A stretch of DNA of 12,472 nt from Gammaproteobacteria bacterium. GTDB taxonomy: Bacteria; Pseudomonadota; Gammaproteobacteria; Burkholderiales; Burkholderiaceae_C. A program made the position numbers and the translations under genes. Every line of letters begins with the position of its first letter. The stretch's first letter is position 1. The notes beneath the pieces were generated by a model that was not told the DNA's origin, made no database searches, and saw nothing but the letters and a program-made list of their open reading frames with translations. Of the stretch, positions 1 through 7,044 are shown piece after piece. The stretch covers positions 1 through 12,472 of the forward strand of contig JAHIQV010000514.1 of assembly GCA_018903185.1 (NCBI GenBank). The letters are read 5' to 3'.

Positions 1-426
1 CGCGTGGGGCTGGTCCATGCCCCGCACCAGCTCGCGCAGCAGCGGCGACACCACCAGGACGCGCGAACAGCGCCAGTCCGCCGGCACCACCGACGCGTCG
101 ATGTAGAGGGTGTGCAATTGCGAGGCTTCGAGCATGGTGACCGCGTGCCGCGCCCCCGGCGGAATCCAGACCGCGCGCGACGGTGGAACGATGGTGGTGG
201 TCTCGTAGCCAGGCCGCTCACCGCCTTCGCACGACGGCGCCGCCACCGTCACCTGCAGCAGGCCGCTGGCGCAGCAGGCGAGCTGGCCCCAGGGGTGGTG
301 GTGCGGCTCGAACTGGGTGTCGTGCCCCATGGCGCGTGCGCGGCAGCGCACCGGCCGCGCCGGCGTGGGTTCGAAGGGGTCGGTGTCGCCGACCGGGACG
401 GCCTGGCGCGGGCGGTGGGGTTTCAT
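1..426 (-). CDS. AraC family transcriptional regulator, N-terminal part (cut by window edge)
   Basis: The leftward frame is open from an ATG at 426 to the window edge, giving 142 residues. It has the cupin/arabinose-binding fold pattern of AraC-type regulators: a histidine-rich first strand followed by a conserved tryptophan and GQL (HHHPWGQL, residues 42-49), then WIPPGARHAV (87-96) and LHTLYID (104-110). These two signatures are typical of the subfamily that includes E. coli NimR (YeaM). The C-terminal helix-turn-helix pair would lie beyond base 1 and is not visible, so the assignment rests on the sensor domain. It is divergent from an MFS transporter gene 89 bases away, the usual layout for a local regulator of a transport gene. 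The ligand cannot be told from the sequence. No strong Shine-Dalgarno sequence precedes the ATG. Confidence 0.8.
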   Translation of the reverse strand, partial: MKPHRPRQAVPVGDTDPFEPTPARPVRCRARAMGHDTQFEPHHHPWGQLACCASGLLQVTVAAPSCEGGERPGYETTTIVPPSRAVWIPPGARHAVTMLEASQLHTLYIDASVVPADWRCSRVLVVSPLLRELVRGMDQPHA

Positions 427-449
427 GGGTGGGGCAGGGTGGTTTGGCT

Positions 450-484
450 GGAATTCGACAGGAATTGTCTTTGTATCGCATAAC
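450..484 (+). promoter_or_regulatory. Putative promoter and operator of the MFS/ThDP gene pair
   Basis: A -35-like TCGACA (455-460) lies 18 bases before a -10-like CATAAC (479-484). This would place transcription start about 25 bases before the transporter ATG. Two exact GGAATT boxes (450-455 and 461-466) lie 11 bp apart, one helical turn. An inverted repeat GACA-N5-TGTC (457-469) overlaps them and the -35. This fits an AraC-type binding site controlling the transporter, but both promoter and operator are pattern-based inferences. Confidence 0.35.
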
Positions 485-515
485 AGCCCCAACTGCCCAC
501 CCTACCATTGGCCGC

Positions 516-1745
516 ATGAACACCGCCACCCTGGGCGCCACAGCGCCGGCCAACCCCATTCCCCTCAAGCAGGATGCTTCCGTGATCGGCCTCGTCGGCC
601 TGGCGCACGGCACCTCCCACTTCTCCCACCTGCTGCTCGCCCCACTGTTCCCGGTGTTCATGCGCGACTTTGGCCTGAGCTATTCCGACGTCGGACTGCT
701 CATGAGCATCTTTTTCATCATCTCGGGTTCGGGCCAGGCCATGGCCGGCTTCGTGGTGGACCGTATCGGTGCGCGGCCGGTGCTGTTCGCCGCCATCACC
801 TGCTTCCTGCTGGCGTCGCTGGCCGCTTCCATGGTCACGGGCTACATGGGTCTGGTGCTGGTGGCCGCTCTGGCCGGCCTGGGCAACGCGCCGTTCCACC
901 CGGCGGACTTCACCATCCTGAACCAGCGCGTGTCGGCGCCGCGCCTGGGCCACGCCTTCAGCGCCCACGGTCTCACCGGCAACCTGGGCTGGGCGCTGGC
1001 GCCCGCGTTCCTGGTCGGCATCACCGCGCTGGCCGACTGGCGCACCGCGTACCACGCCGCCGCGCTGCTCTACGTGGCTGTTCTGGCCCTGCTGTTCTGG
1101 CAACGCGACAAGCTGCGCACCGAGGTGCACGTGCGCCACGCCGACGCACCGAAGGGCGCCGAGCTGGCCTATCTGAAACTGCCGGTGGTGTGGTGGTGTT
1201 TTGCTTTCTTTCTGTTGTCCACCATGACGCTCGCGGTGGTGCAGAGTTTTGCCCCGTCGATCCTGAAGAGCTTGTACGGCGTGAGCGTCGAAGCGGCGAC
1301 GCTGACCATCAGCGCCTACATGCTGTGCGGCGCCGGCGGCATGCTGGTCGGCGGCTTCGTGGCGGCTTATGGGCAGAGCCACCGGTTCTCCAGCGACCGC
1401 GTGGTGGCGGTCTCGATGTCCTGCGGTGCCGCCTTGCTGCTGCTGTGCGCCACCGGCTGGCTGGGCGCCACCGGCACCATGGTGGCGCTGGCCGCCACCG
1501 GCTTCGCCGTCGGCGTGGGTGGCCCGAGCCGCGACATGATGATCAAGAAAGCCACGCCCAAAGGCGCAACCGGCCGGGTCTATGGCACCGTGTATTCGGG
1601 CCTGGACGTGGGTTTCGCGATCTCGCCACTGGTGTTTGGCGCCCTGATGGACCGCGGCTGGTACGCGCTCACGCTGGCCGGCGCCGCGGTGGTGCTGTTC
1701 ATATCGGTCTATGCGGCTGTGGGTGTCGGCCGCAGGACAGTCTGA
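516..1745 (+). CDS. MFS transporter, fosmidomycin-resistance (Fsr)-like
   Basis: A 409-residue integral membrane protein of the major facilitator superfamily, with hydrophobic segments throughout consistent with about 12 membrane helices and a hydrophilic central loop near residues 195-220. The N-terminus has a GLAHGTSHFSHLLLAPLFP stretch characteristic of Fsr-like exporters. It is followed by the MFS motif A-like loop GFVVDRIGARP (78-88) and the conserved LGNAPFHPADF segment in the first half. It probably moves a small organic molecule across the inner membrane; the family name does not prove fosmidomycin resistance. The ATG at 516 was chosen because upstream codons in this frame encode arginine-rich non-homologous sequence across the divergent promoter. 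No clear Shine-Dalgarno sequence is present. The next gene starts 26 bases after the stop, suggesting co-transcription. Confidence 0.85.
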   Translation: MNTATLGATAPANPIPLKQDASVIGLVGLAHGTSHFSHLLLAPLFPVFMRDFGLSYSDVGLLMSIFFIISGSGQAMAGFVVDRIGARPVLFAAITCFLLASLAASMVTGYMGLVLVAALAGLGNAPFHPADFTILNQRVSAPRLGHAFSAHGLTGNLGWALAPAFLVGITALADWRTAYHAAALLYVAVLALLFWQRDKLRTEVHVRHADAPKGAELAYLKLPVVWWCFAFFLLSTMTLAVVQSFAPSILKSLYGVSVEAATLTISAYMLCGAGGMLVGGFVAAYGQSHRFSSDRVVAVSMSCGAALLLLCATGWLGATGTMVALAATGFAVGVGGPSRDMMIKKATPKGATGRVYGTVYSGLDVGFAISPLVFGALMDRGWYALTLAGAAVVLFISVYAAVGVGRRTV

Positions 1746-1771
1746 ATTTCGACCCGCGGCACAATGCCGGC

Positions 1772-3469
1772 ATGACACAAAAACTCGCCGGCCACCTGCT
1801 GATTGAATGCCTGATCGCCCAGGGTGTGACCCACGCCTTTGGCGTACCGGGCGAAAGTTACCTCGCCGTGCTCGACGGCTTTCATGCCCACGCCGATCGC
1901 ATCCGTTTCGTGATGAACCGGCAGGAGGGCGGCGCCGCCTTCATGGCCGAAGCCCAGGGCAAGCTCACCGGGCGACCGGGCATCTGCTTCGTGACCCGCG
2001 GACCGGGCGCGACCAACGCCTCCATCGGCCTGCACACCGCCTTCCAGGACTCCACGCCCATGGTGCTGTTCATCGGCGACGTGGCCAGCGACGCGCGCGA
2101 CCGCGAAGCCTTCCAGGAGGTGGACTACCTGAGCTTCTTTGGGCCAAGCACCAAGGGCATGGCCAAGCGCGTGGAGCGCATCGACGATCCGCGCCGCATC
2201 CCCGAATACGTGGCCCGCGCCTTCGCCACCGCCCTAAACGGCCGGCCCGGCCCGGTGGTACTCGTGCTGCCCGAAGACATGCTCACGCAAACCGTGGACG
2301 TCGAACCGCTGCCGCGCGTGGAGCCGGTGCAGGCCTGGAGCGACCCGGGCGCGCTGCGCAGCCTGCGCGAACTGCTGCTGCAGGCCGAGCGCCCGCTGGT
2401 GATCGCCGGCGGAGGTGGCTGGACGCCGCAGTCGGCTTCGGCCTTGCAGCGCTTTGCTGAAAACTGGCAACTGCCGGTGGCCAACGCCTTCCGCTTCCAG
2501 GACTGTTTCGACAACCACCACCCCAACTACGCGGGCGACATCGGTCTGGGCATCAACCCGGCACTGGCCACGCGCGTGCGCGAGAGCGACCTGCTCATTG
2601 CCATCGGCCCACGACTGGGCGAATCGACCACCGGTGGCTACACCTTGATTGAAGCACCGGTGCCGAAACAGAAACTGGTGCACATCCACGCCAGCGCCGA
2701 AGAGCTGAACCGCGTCTACCAGGCCACGCTGGCGATCAACGCCACCATGAACGCGGCAGCGCGCAGCCTGGAGGTTTTGACCGCGCCACCCGGTGTCGCC
2801 TGGGGCCAGTGGACACAGGCCTGCCACGCCGACTACGAGGCCAACGTGGATGTGGGCAACGGGGGCATCGTGCTGCCCGGCACGATCGACATGCCAGCCA
2901 TCATCCACACGCTTCAGGAGCACCTGCCGGCCGATGCCGTGCTCACCAACGGCGCGGGCAACTTTGCGTCATGGTTGCACCGCTTCTTCAGATACCACGG
3001 TCTGGTCAAAGGTCACAAGACCCAGCTCGCGCCCACCAACGGCGCCATGGGCTACGGCGTGCCCGCGGGCATCGCCGCGGCCATCCTCACCGGGCGCACC
3101 GCCTTCACCATCGCGGGCGACGGCGACTTCCTCATGAACGGTCAGGAGCTGGCCACGGCCGTGCAGCACGGCGCCAAGAGCATCGTGCTGCTGCTCAACA
3201 ACGGCACCTTCGGCACCATCCGCATGCACCAGGAGCGCGAGTACCCGGCGCGCGTGAGCGGTTCGGACCTGAACAACCCGGACTTCTGTGCACTCGCCCG
3301 GGCCTACGGTTACGCGGCGGAGCAGATCACCCACACCGCCGAATTCGAGCCCGCGCTGCTGCGTGCCCTGGCGGCGCCCGGCGGCACGGTGATCGAAGTG
3401 ATGCTCAGTGAAGAAGTCATCACCACGCGGGGCACCTTGTCGGCCATCCGCGACAAGGCGCGGGCATAA
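1772..3469 (+). CDS. Thiamine-diphosphate-dependent enzyme, acetolactate synthase-like
   Basis: A 565-residue protein with the full three-domain architecture of the acetolactate synthase/benzoylformate decarboxylase superfamily. The N-terminal Pyr domain carries the cofactor-activating glutamate in NRQEGGAAFMAE (E52) and the RGPGATNA loop. A central Rossmann-like domain spans about residues 190-335. The C-terminal PP domain has the ThDP/Mg motif GDGDF (449-453) ending in NN (476-477). Family members act on 2-keto acids (carboligation or decarboxylation) in the cytoplasm; the substrate is not identifiable, and no regulatory small subunit lies nearby. The ATG at 1772 begins the conserved MTQKLAGHLLIECL start. 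No Shine-Dalgarno sequence is visible, but a -10-like CACAAT sits just upstream at 1760-1765, so a second short-leader transcript is possible. Paired with the transporter, it suggests uptake or export of a keto-acid-related compound. Confidence 0.85.
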   Translation: MTQKLAGHLLIECLIAQGVTHAFGVPGESYLAVLDGFHAHADRIRFVMNRQEGGAAFMAEAQGKLTGRPGICFVTRGPGATNASIGLHTAFQDSTPMVLFIGDVASDARDREAFQEVDYLSFFGPSTKGMAKRVERIDDPRRIPEYVARAFATALNGRPGPVVLVLPEDMLTQTVDVEPLPRVEPVQAWSDPGALRSLRELLLQAERPLVIAGGGGWTPQSASALQRFAENWQLPVANAFRFQDCFDNHHPNYAGDIGLGINPALATRVRESDLLIAIGPRLGESTTGGYTLIEAPVPKQKLVHIHASAEELNRVYQATLAINATMNAAARSLEVLTAPPGVAWGQWTQACHADYEANVDVGNGGIVLPGTIDMPAIIHTLQEHLPADAVLTNGAGNFASWLHRFFRYHGLVKGHKTQLAPTNGAMGYGVPAGIAAAILTGRTAFTIAGDGDFLMNGQELATAVQHGAKSIVLLLNNGTFGTIRMHQEREYPARVSGSDLNNPDFCALARAYGYAAEQITHTAEFEPALLRALAAPGGTVIEVMLSEEVITTRGTLSAIRDKARA

Positions 3470-3518
3470 GACCTGTTTCAGGCCGATTTCTCGGCGAAAT
3501 GTAAATAGATCACAAAAC

Positions 3519-3557
3519 GCCGGGCAACCACGCGCTATCTGTCCGGCCGCCTTTTTT
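3519..3557 (+). terminator. Possible intrinsic terminator after the ThDP enzyme gene
   Basis: GCCGGGC (3519-3525) can pair with GTCCGGC (3541-3547), giving a 7-bp stem with one G-T wobble and a 15-base loop. Six T residues (3552-3557) follow after CGCC. The loop is long and the T run is slightly displaced, so efficiency is uncertain. A shorter hairpin, GCCGA/TCGGC, lies at 3482-3495 without a T run. Confidence 0.4.
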
Positions 3558-3562
3558 CTAAA

Positions 3563-3592
3563 GTTCCTCCATCAACACGACGGAGGAACGTC
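3563..3592 (+). promoter_or_regulatory. Shine-Dalgarno-sequestering hairpin in the leader of the LuxR-type gene
   Basis: GTTCCTCC (3563-3570) is the exact reverse complement of GGAGGAAC (3582-3589), with an 11-base loop. The right arm is the strong Shine-Dalgarno sequence of the gene starting at 3595. A mutually exclusive hairpin, GACG (3579-3582) with CGTC (3589-3592), would present GAGGAA in a 6-base loop. Pairing is read directly from the sequence; control of translation is inference. Confidence 0.5.
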
Positions 3593-3594
3593 AC

Positions 3595-4290
3595 ATGTGG
3601 CAAGCCAATGAAACCATCTCCACCCGCAGCCATTTTTCGGCAGCGGGCCTGGGTACGCAGGGCGGTCTGGAGCAGGCGCTCCTGCTGCGCGTGCTGGACG
3701 AAATCGACTACGGTGTGCTGGTGATCGATGCGCAGGGCCGTCTGCGTCATGCCAACCACCTGGCGCGCCACGAAATGATCAGCGCCCGGCTGATCATGAA
3801 CCACGGCAACACGCTGCTGGGTACCACCACCGAGTTCACTCTGCAGATCCAGCAGGCGCTGGAGCAAGCCCTGCGGGGTCAACGCCGGCTGGTTTCGCTT
3901 CGCAACGTGTCCCGGGAACTGTCGCTGGCCTTTATCCCGCTGAGCCATCCCCTGGAGACCGACTCGCCGTCGGTGCTGGTGCTGTTGTCCCGACAGGGCG
4001 CCAGCGAGAACCTGGCTGTGCGCCTGTTCGCCCGGGCGCAGAACCTCAGCCCCAGCGAAGAGTCGGTGTTGATGGGTCTGTGCCGCGGCTTGTCCATTCC
4101 CGACATCGCCGCCGAACACGGCGTGGTCCAGTCCACGGTGCGCAGCCAGATCAAGGCGCTGCGCGAAAAAACCGGCTGTCCCAGCATCCGGCTGATGATG
4201 CAGCGCGTCAACAGCCTGCCGCCGGTGGTGCCCGCCTTGCGCATCGTTTCGCCGATGCCTCACAATGCCATGGAGTTCGCCCAACCATGA
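3595..4290 (+). CDS. LuxR-type (GerE helix-turn-helix) regulator with PAS-like N-terminus
   Basis: A 231-residue cytoplasmic DNA-binding protein. Residues about 28-135 look like a degenerate PAS sensor: VLDEIDYGVLVIDAQGRLRHAN opens the domain and the strand LVSLRNVSRELSLAFIPL closes it. Residues about 149-205 form a LuxR/GerE helix-turn-helix, with LSPSEESVLMGLCRGLS followed by IAAEHGVVQSTVRSQIKALREKTG. No receiver-domain aspartate is present, so it is probably not a classical two-component response regulator. The start at 3595 has a strong GGAGG 8 bases upstream. The following Crp-like gene starts 6 bases after the stop, so the two are almost certainly one operon and may be co-regulators. 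The ligand and targets are unknown. Translation may be limited by the hairpin that contains its ribosome-binding site. Confidence 0.85.
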   Translation: MWQANETISTRSHFSAAGLGTQGGLEQALLLRVLDEIDYGVLVIDAQGRLRHANHLARHEMISARLIMNHGNTLLGTTTEFTLQIQQALEQALRGQRRLVSLRNVSRELSLAFIPLSHPLETDSPSVLVLLSRQGASENLAVRLFARAQNLSPSEESVLMGLCRGLSIPDIAAEHGVVQSTVRSQIKALREKTGCPSIRLMMQRVNSLPPVVPALRIVSPMPHNAMEFAQP

Positions 4291-4296
4291 GCATCC

Positions 4297-4947
4297 ATGC
4301 CCCTTGCCGCCGCGTTATCGCCCCAACCCGGTTCCACATCGCACATTGAGGCTCTGGCCGCCCTCGGGGTGCCGCGTCTCTACCGCCGGGGGACGCTGCT
4401 GATCCAGGAAGGGGAAACCGGCGACACGCTCTATGTCGTTCTCAAGGGCCGGCTCCGGGCCTTTCTGGCCGACAACAGCGGCAAGGAACTCACCCTCGGC
4501 ACCTATGGGCCGTGGGAATACGTGGGCGAAATGTCGCTCGACGGCGGTCCCCGGTCGGCCAATGTCGAGGCCACCGAGGCCAGCACCTGCGCCGTGGTGA
4601 CCAGAGCCACGCTGCTGGGCTATATCGCCGATCACCCCGAATTTGCCCTCGAACTCCTGGGCCGTCTGATCCGGCGCGCCCGTCTGGCCACGGAAAGCGC
4701 GCGCAGCGTGGCCCTCATCGATGTCTACGGTCGTCTGGTCAGCCTGCTGAACAAGATGGCTCAGGCGCCCGATCCACACGGTGAACGCATGCTGGGCGAA
4801 CGCATCACCCACCAGGCCATGGCGCAGCACCTGGCCTGTTCGCGCGAGATGGTCAGCCGCCTGCTGAAAGACCTGGAGAGTGGCGGCTACATCGCCGTGC
4901 GCGAGCGCTGGATCTGGCTGCTGAAGCCGCTACCGGCGCGTTGGTGA
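4297..4947 (+). CDS. Crp/Fnr family transcriptional regulator
   Basis: A 216-residue protein with an N-terminal cyclic-nucleotide-binding beta-barrel (about 17-125), a long dimerisation helix (about 130-155) and a C-terminal winged helix (about 168-208). The phosphate-binding cassette is intact in pattern, with GE at 77-78 and RS at 86-87, matching the cAMP-contacting positions of E. coli Crp. There is no N-terminal cysteine cluster, so it is not an Fnr iron-sulfur sensor. The recognition helix, CSREMVSRLLKDLE (181-194), keeps the Arg-Glu-x3-Arg arrangement by which Crp reads TGTGA/TCACA; similar specificity is inference. It is translationally close to the upstream LuxR-type gene and has no clear Shine-Dalgarno sequence of its own. 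It converges on an operon whose first gene encodes an adenylate cyclase, so it is a candidate receiver of that signal. Confidence 0.88.
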   Translation: MPLAAALSPQPGSTSHIEALAALGVPRLYRRGTLLIQEGETGDTLYVVLKGRLRAFLADNSGKELTLGTYGPWEYVGEMSLDGGPRSANVEATEASTCAVVTRATLLGYIADHPEFALELLGRLIRRARLATESARSVALIDVYGRLVSLLNKMAQAPDPHGERMLGERITHQAMAQHLACSREMVSRLLKDLESGGYIAVRERWIWLLKPLPARW

Positions 4948-4994
4948 ACGGCTGTTTGTTCTGTTTTCGGGAAAGGTGGGTGGGCGTCTCGACT

Positions 4995-5027
4995 GGTCGG
5001 CCCATCTCCAAGCCGGTTGAGCCGACC
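4995..5027. terminator. Inverted repeat between convergent crp-like and protease genes
   Basis: GGTCGGC (4995-5001) is the exact reverse complement of GCCGACC (5021-5027), with a 19-base loop. It sits in the 90-base gap between two convergent stop codons, where a bidirectional terminator is expected. There is no T run on either side, so the terminator role is weakly supported. The motif AAGCCGGTTGA in the loop recurs as AAGCCGGTCGA at 5044-5054, just inside the protease gene. Confidence 0.3.
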
Positions 5028-5037
5028 TGAAGAGTGC

Positions 5038-7044
5038 TTACTCAAGCCGGTCGAACCGCGCCCTGGCGAGTTGGGGCGATGCGCAGCTGGTGCCAAAAAG
5101 CCGCACGGCGCTGCCACTGCGGCTACCGGCACCCAGGACACCCCAGAGTGCGGTGCTCTCGTCGGAAACCGCCAGTGCATCGGGTACTTTGGCGACCCTG
5201 TAGCGTTGTGGTAGCCGTGTGGCATCCGGGTCCGGCAGTCTGGGGCTGTAGCGTGCTGCCGGATCGAAGGCACTGGAGGCGAAGCGCACGCCGCCGACCG
5301 ACAGGGTGGCTTGCCCGGTGCCGATGCTGTTGAACGTGCCGCTGCGTCGGATCGCCGTCGGGTTGTCCGGATCGTCCACGAAACTTTCAATACTGCCGCT
5401 GGTGTCGTAGCACTTCCCATCGAAGTAGGACTGACGGGCTCCGGTATGTGTACCCAGAGCCACATCGTCCCGTTCGATGTAGGCGTCGAGCACCACCGGG
5501 TGGACGCCGTCATTGCTGATCTTGACCCGCCAGGTGCCGGCTGGTGCGAGCCGGTCAGCCGGGTTGTGGGACGCCGTTGGACACAGCGCCAGCAGGGCGC
5601 AAGAGCCGTACCGACCCAAGGCGGTCCGGTGGGGAAACACCAGTGCCAGTTGCGGGCTCTGGGAAGAGGGCCAGCAGCCTGCATTGCCGGTCGTCAAAGC
5701 TTCAAGCGCCCGCCCTCCGGGCAGGGTGACTTCGATACGCACATCTTGCAGAGCCTTTTCGGGCAAATCCGGGTCACCCAGCCAGAGCTCCAGAAAACTC
5801 TGTGTCCGGTCGTCAGGCTGGACGTGCCATGACAGTTCAACCGACTCCCCAGGAGCCAGCGTTTTGTTCGCGTGGGTGCGATCCTGGTAGCCGTTGCCGG
5901 CCGGCACAAAAACCTGCAGATGTTCGGGGCCGCGCAAGGCAATCAGCTGTTCGATGGCAGCTTCCAGCACCGAGGTGCCATCGTGCGGGCCCGCCAGCGT
6001 TCCCCAGCTGATGTTGACGACCACTTGGGCGCTGGGTGCTGTGCGGTTCAGGATATAGATGAGCGCATCCAGAATGCTCACGTTCATGGCCCCGCCCGAC
6101 GTATCGACGACATTGGACCAGTCCAGCTGTACCGCAATCAACGGTGCCTGGCTGGCCGCATCATCGGCTGGGGTCATGTCGGGCGTGTGCCCTGCGCTAC
6201 TCATGCGGGCTGTGGCCAGCCAAGGGCCGCTGGCCAGACTGGCCACGTGAGTACCGTGACTGACGGGGTGCTTCAGGTCCCAGAACTGCAGGTAGTCGTA
6301 GAGGTCATCCTCGTCGACCGCTCCGTTGATGGTGAAACGGTCCATGGCGTCCCGTATCGCCTTCGCTGTCAGTTCGTGGCCGTATCCCATCACCGATGGC
6401 GTTGGACCGCTGCGCACCGGATCCAGTCTGGCACGCAGGCTGCGTCCCATGCCTGGCCCGTGGGGGCCATCGAACTCGTCCTGACGCCAGAAATAGCGAA
6501 TTCGGGGAAGTCCATCGGTGCGAAGGAAGGCGGCATTGGCGAGAGCCAGGCCCCCGTCGATGATGCCCAGAACCTTGCCGTCCAGTGCTGGCAGCCCTGT
6601 ATCAGCAGGCGTGCTTTGTGGAGTGGCCGGGTCTTTCAACGGCCCAGTGTGTTCCTCCACCGGCAGCCCCAGCTCGAAACGCCGGATGATGGCCGAAAGC
6701 GCAGGGCGTTTGCGCAGCGCCTTGAAGAATCCCTTGGCCGCTCGGGCTGTGCAGAAACGCAGTCCGTGTACTTGCAGATAAGCCTTGGACACCTGTAGCC
6801 ATTTCACGTCAGAGGCCAGCAGCAGATCCTGGACGCCGTAGTCCTGATGGAGTTCGATGGCAATCGGCAACCACTGGGGTTTGGCTGCTGCGCCTTCCCC
6901 CAGGCGATATCCGGCGAATCGATCGGCTTCTGCCCACGCCAGATAAGGGTCAGCGCCGCTGATGGCTCCGGTGGCGGACCAGTCGATGCCTGTCACTTCG
7001 CCCCTGGGCAAATCTGCCCAAGGCATCGGTGCCTGGCGTCTCAT
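5038..7044 (-). CDS. S8 family subtilisin-like serine protease, no signal peptide
   Basis: A 668-residue protein with a complete subtilase catalytic set. Asp163 is in VLGIIDGG, His263 is in SHGTHVASLASG, the oxyanion Asn384 is in VPAGNG, and nucleophile Ser653 is in FGTSCASPQ. About 135 residues of uncharacterised N-terminal sequence precede the domain. There is a roughly 100-residue insertion between Asp and His, and a long insert (about 395-620) rich in beta-strand patterns, with GTWRVKIS, before the serine. Only 15 residues follow the nucleophile, which is short for a subtilase. No signal peptide or membrane segment is seen at either possible start, so it is probably cytoplasmic or non-classically exported. 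The ATG at 7044 was chosen because it overlaps the upstream stop as ATGA; ATG 7050 is an alternative. It is the last gene of the cyclase-haloperoxidase-protease operon. The substrate is unknown; the partner protein's repeat tail is one candidate. Confidence 0.88.
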   Translation of the reverse strand: MRRQAPMPWADLPRGEVTGIDWSATGAISGADPYLAWAEADRFAGYRLGEGAAAKPQWLPIAIELHQDYGVQDLLLASDVKWLQVSKAYLQVHGLRFCTARAAKGFFKALRKRPALSAIIRRFELGLPVEEHTGPLKDPATPQSTPADTGLPALDGKVLGIIDGGLALANAAFLRTDGLPRIRYFWRQDEFDGPHGPGMGRSLRARLDPVRSGPTPSVMGYGHELTAKAIRDAMDRFTINGAVDEDDLYDYLQFWDLKHPVSHGTHVASLASGPWLATARMSSAGHTPDMTPADDAASQAPLIAVQLDWSNVVDTSGGAMNVSILDALIYILNRTAPSAQVVVNISWGTLAGPHDGTSVLEAAIEQLIALRGPEHLQVFVPAGNGYQDRTHANKTLAPGESVELSWHVQPDDRTQSFLELWLGDPDLPEKALQDVRIEVTLPGGRALEALTTGNAGCWPSSQSPQLALVFPHRTALGRYGSCALLALCPTASHNPADRLAPAGTWRVKISNDGVHPVVLDAYIERDDVALGTHTGARQSYFDGKCYDTSGSIESFVDDPDNPTAIRRSGTFNSIGTGQATLSVGGVRFASSAFDPAARYSPRLPDPDATRLPQRYRVAKVPDALAVSDESTALWGVLGAGSRSGSAVRLFGTSCASPQLARARFDRLE

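Noticed and set aside
317..1771. Long open upstream extension of the ThDP enzyme frame
   Set aside because: It overlaps the whole transporter in another frame and encodes arginine/glycine-rich sequence with no family pattern. Conserved enzyme sequence begins at the ATG at 1772.
423..1778. 451-residue open frame antisense to the transporter
   Set aside because: Its histidine/glutamine/glycine-rich composition is typical of the reverse shadow of a GC-rich membrane protein gene.
3497..3517. Crp-like site (TGTAA then TCACA) upstream of the LuxR-type gene
   Set aside because: The spacer between half-sites is 5 bases instead of the required 6 and the left half is imperfect. It would sit near -41 of a weak -10 (TATCTG, 3536), so it is suggestive but not good enough to call.
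4887..5684. 265-residue minus-strand frame overlapping the protease 3' end, considered as a frameshifted C-terminus
   Set aside because: Its sequence is proline/threonine/arginine-rich with no subtilase pattern, and the catalytic GTSCASP motif lies in the chosen frame, so no frameshift is needed.
5872..6798. 308-residue plus-strand frame inside the protease gene
   Set aside because: No recognisable domain. It is fully antisense to the catalytic region, whose Asp, His and Asn motifs are intact on the other strand.
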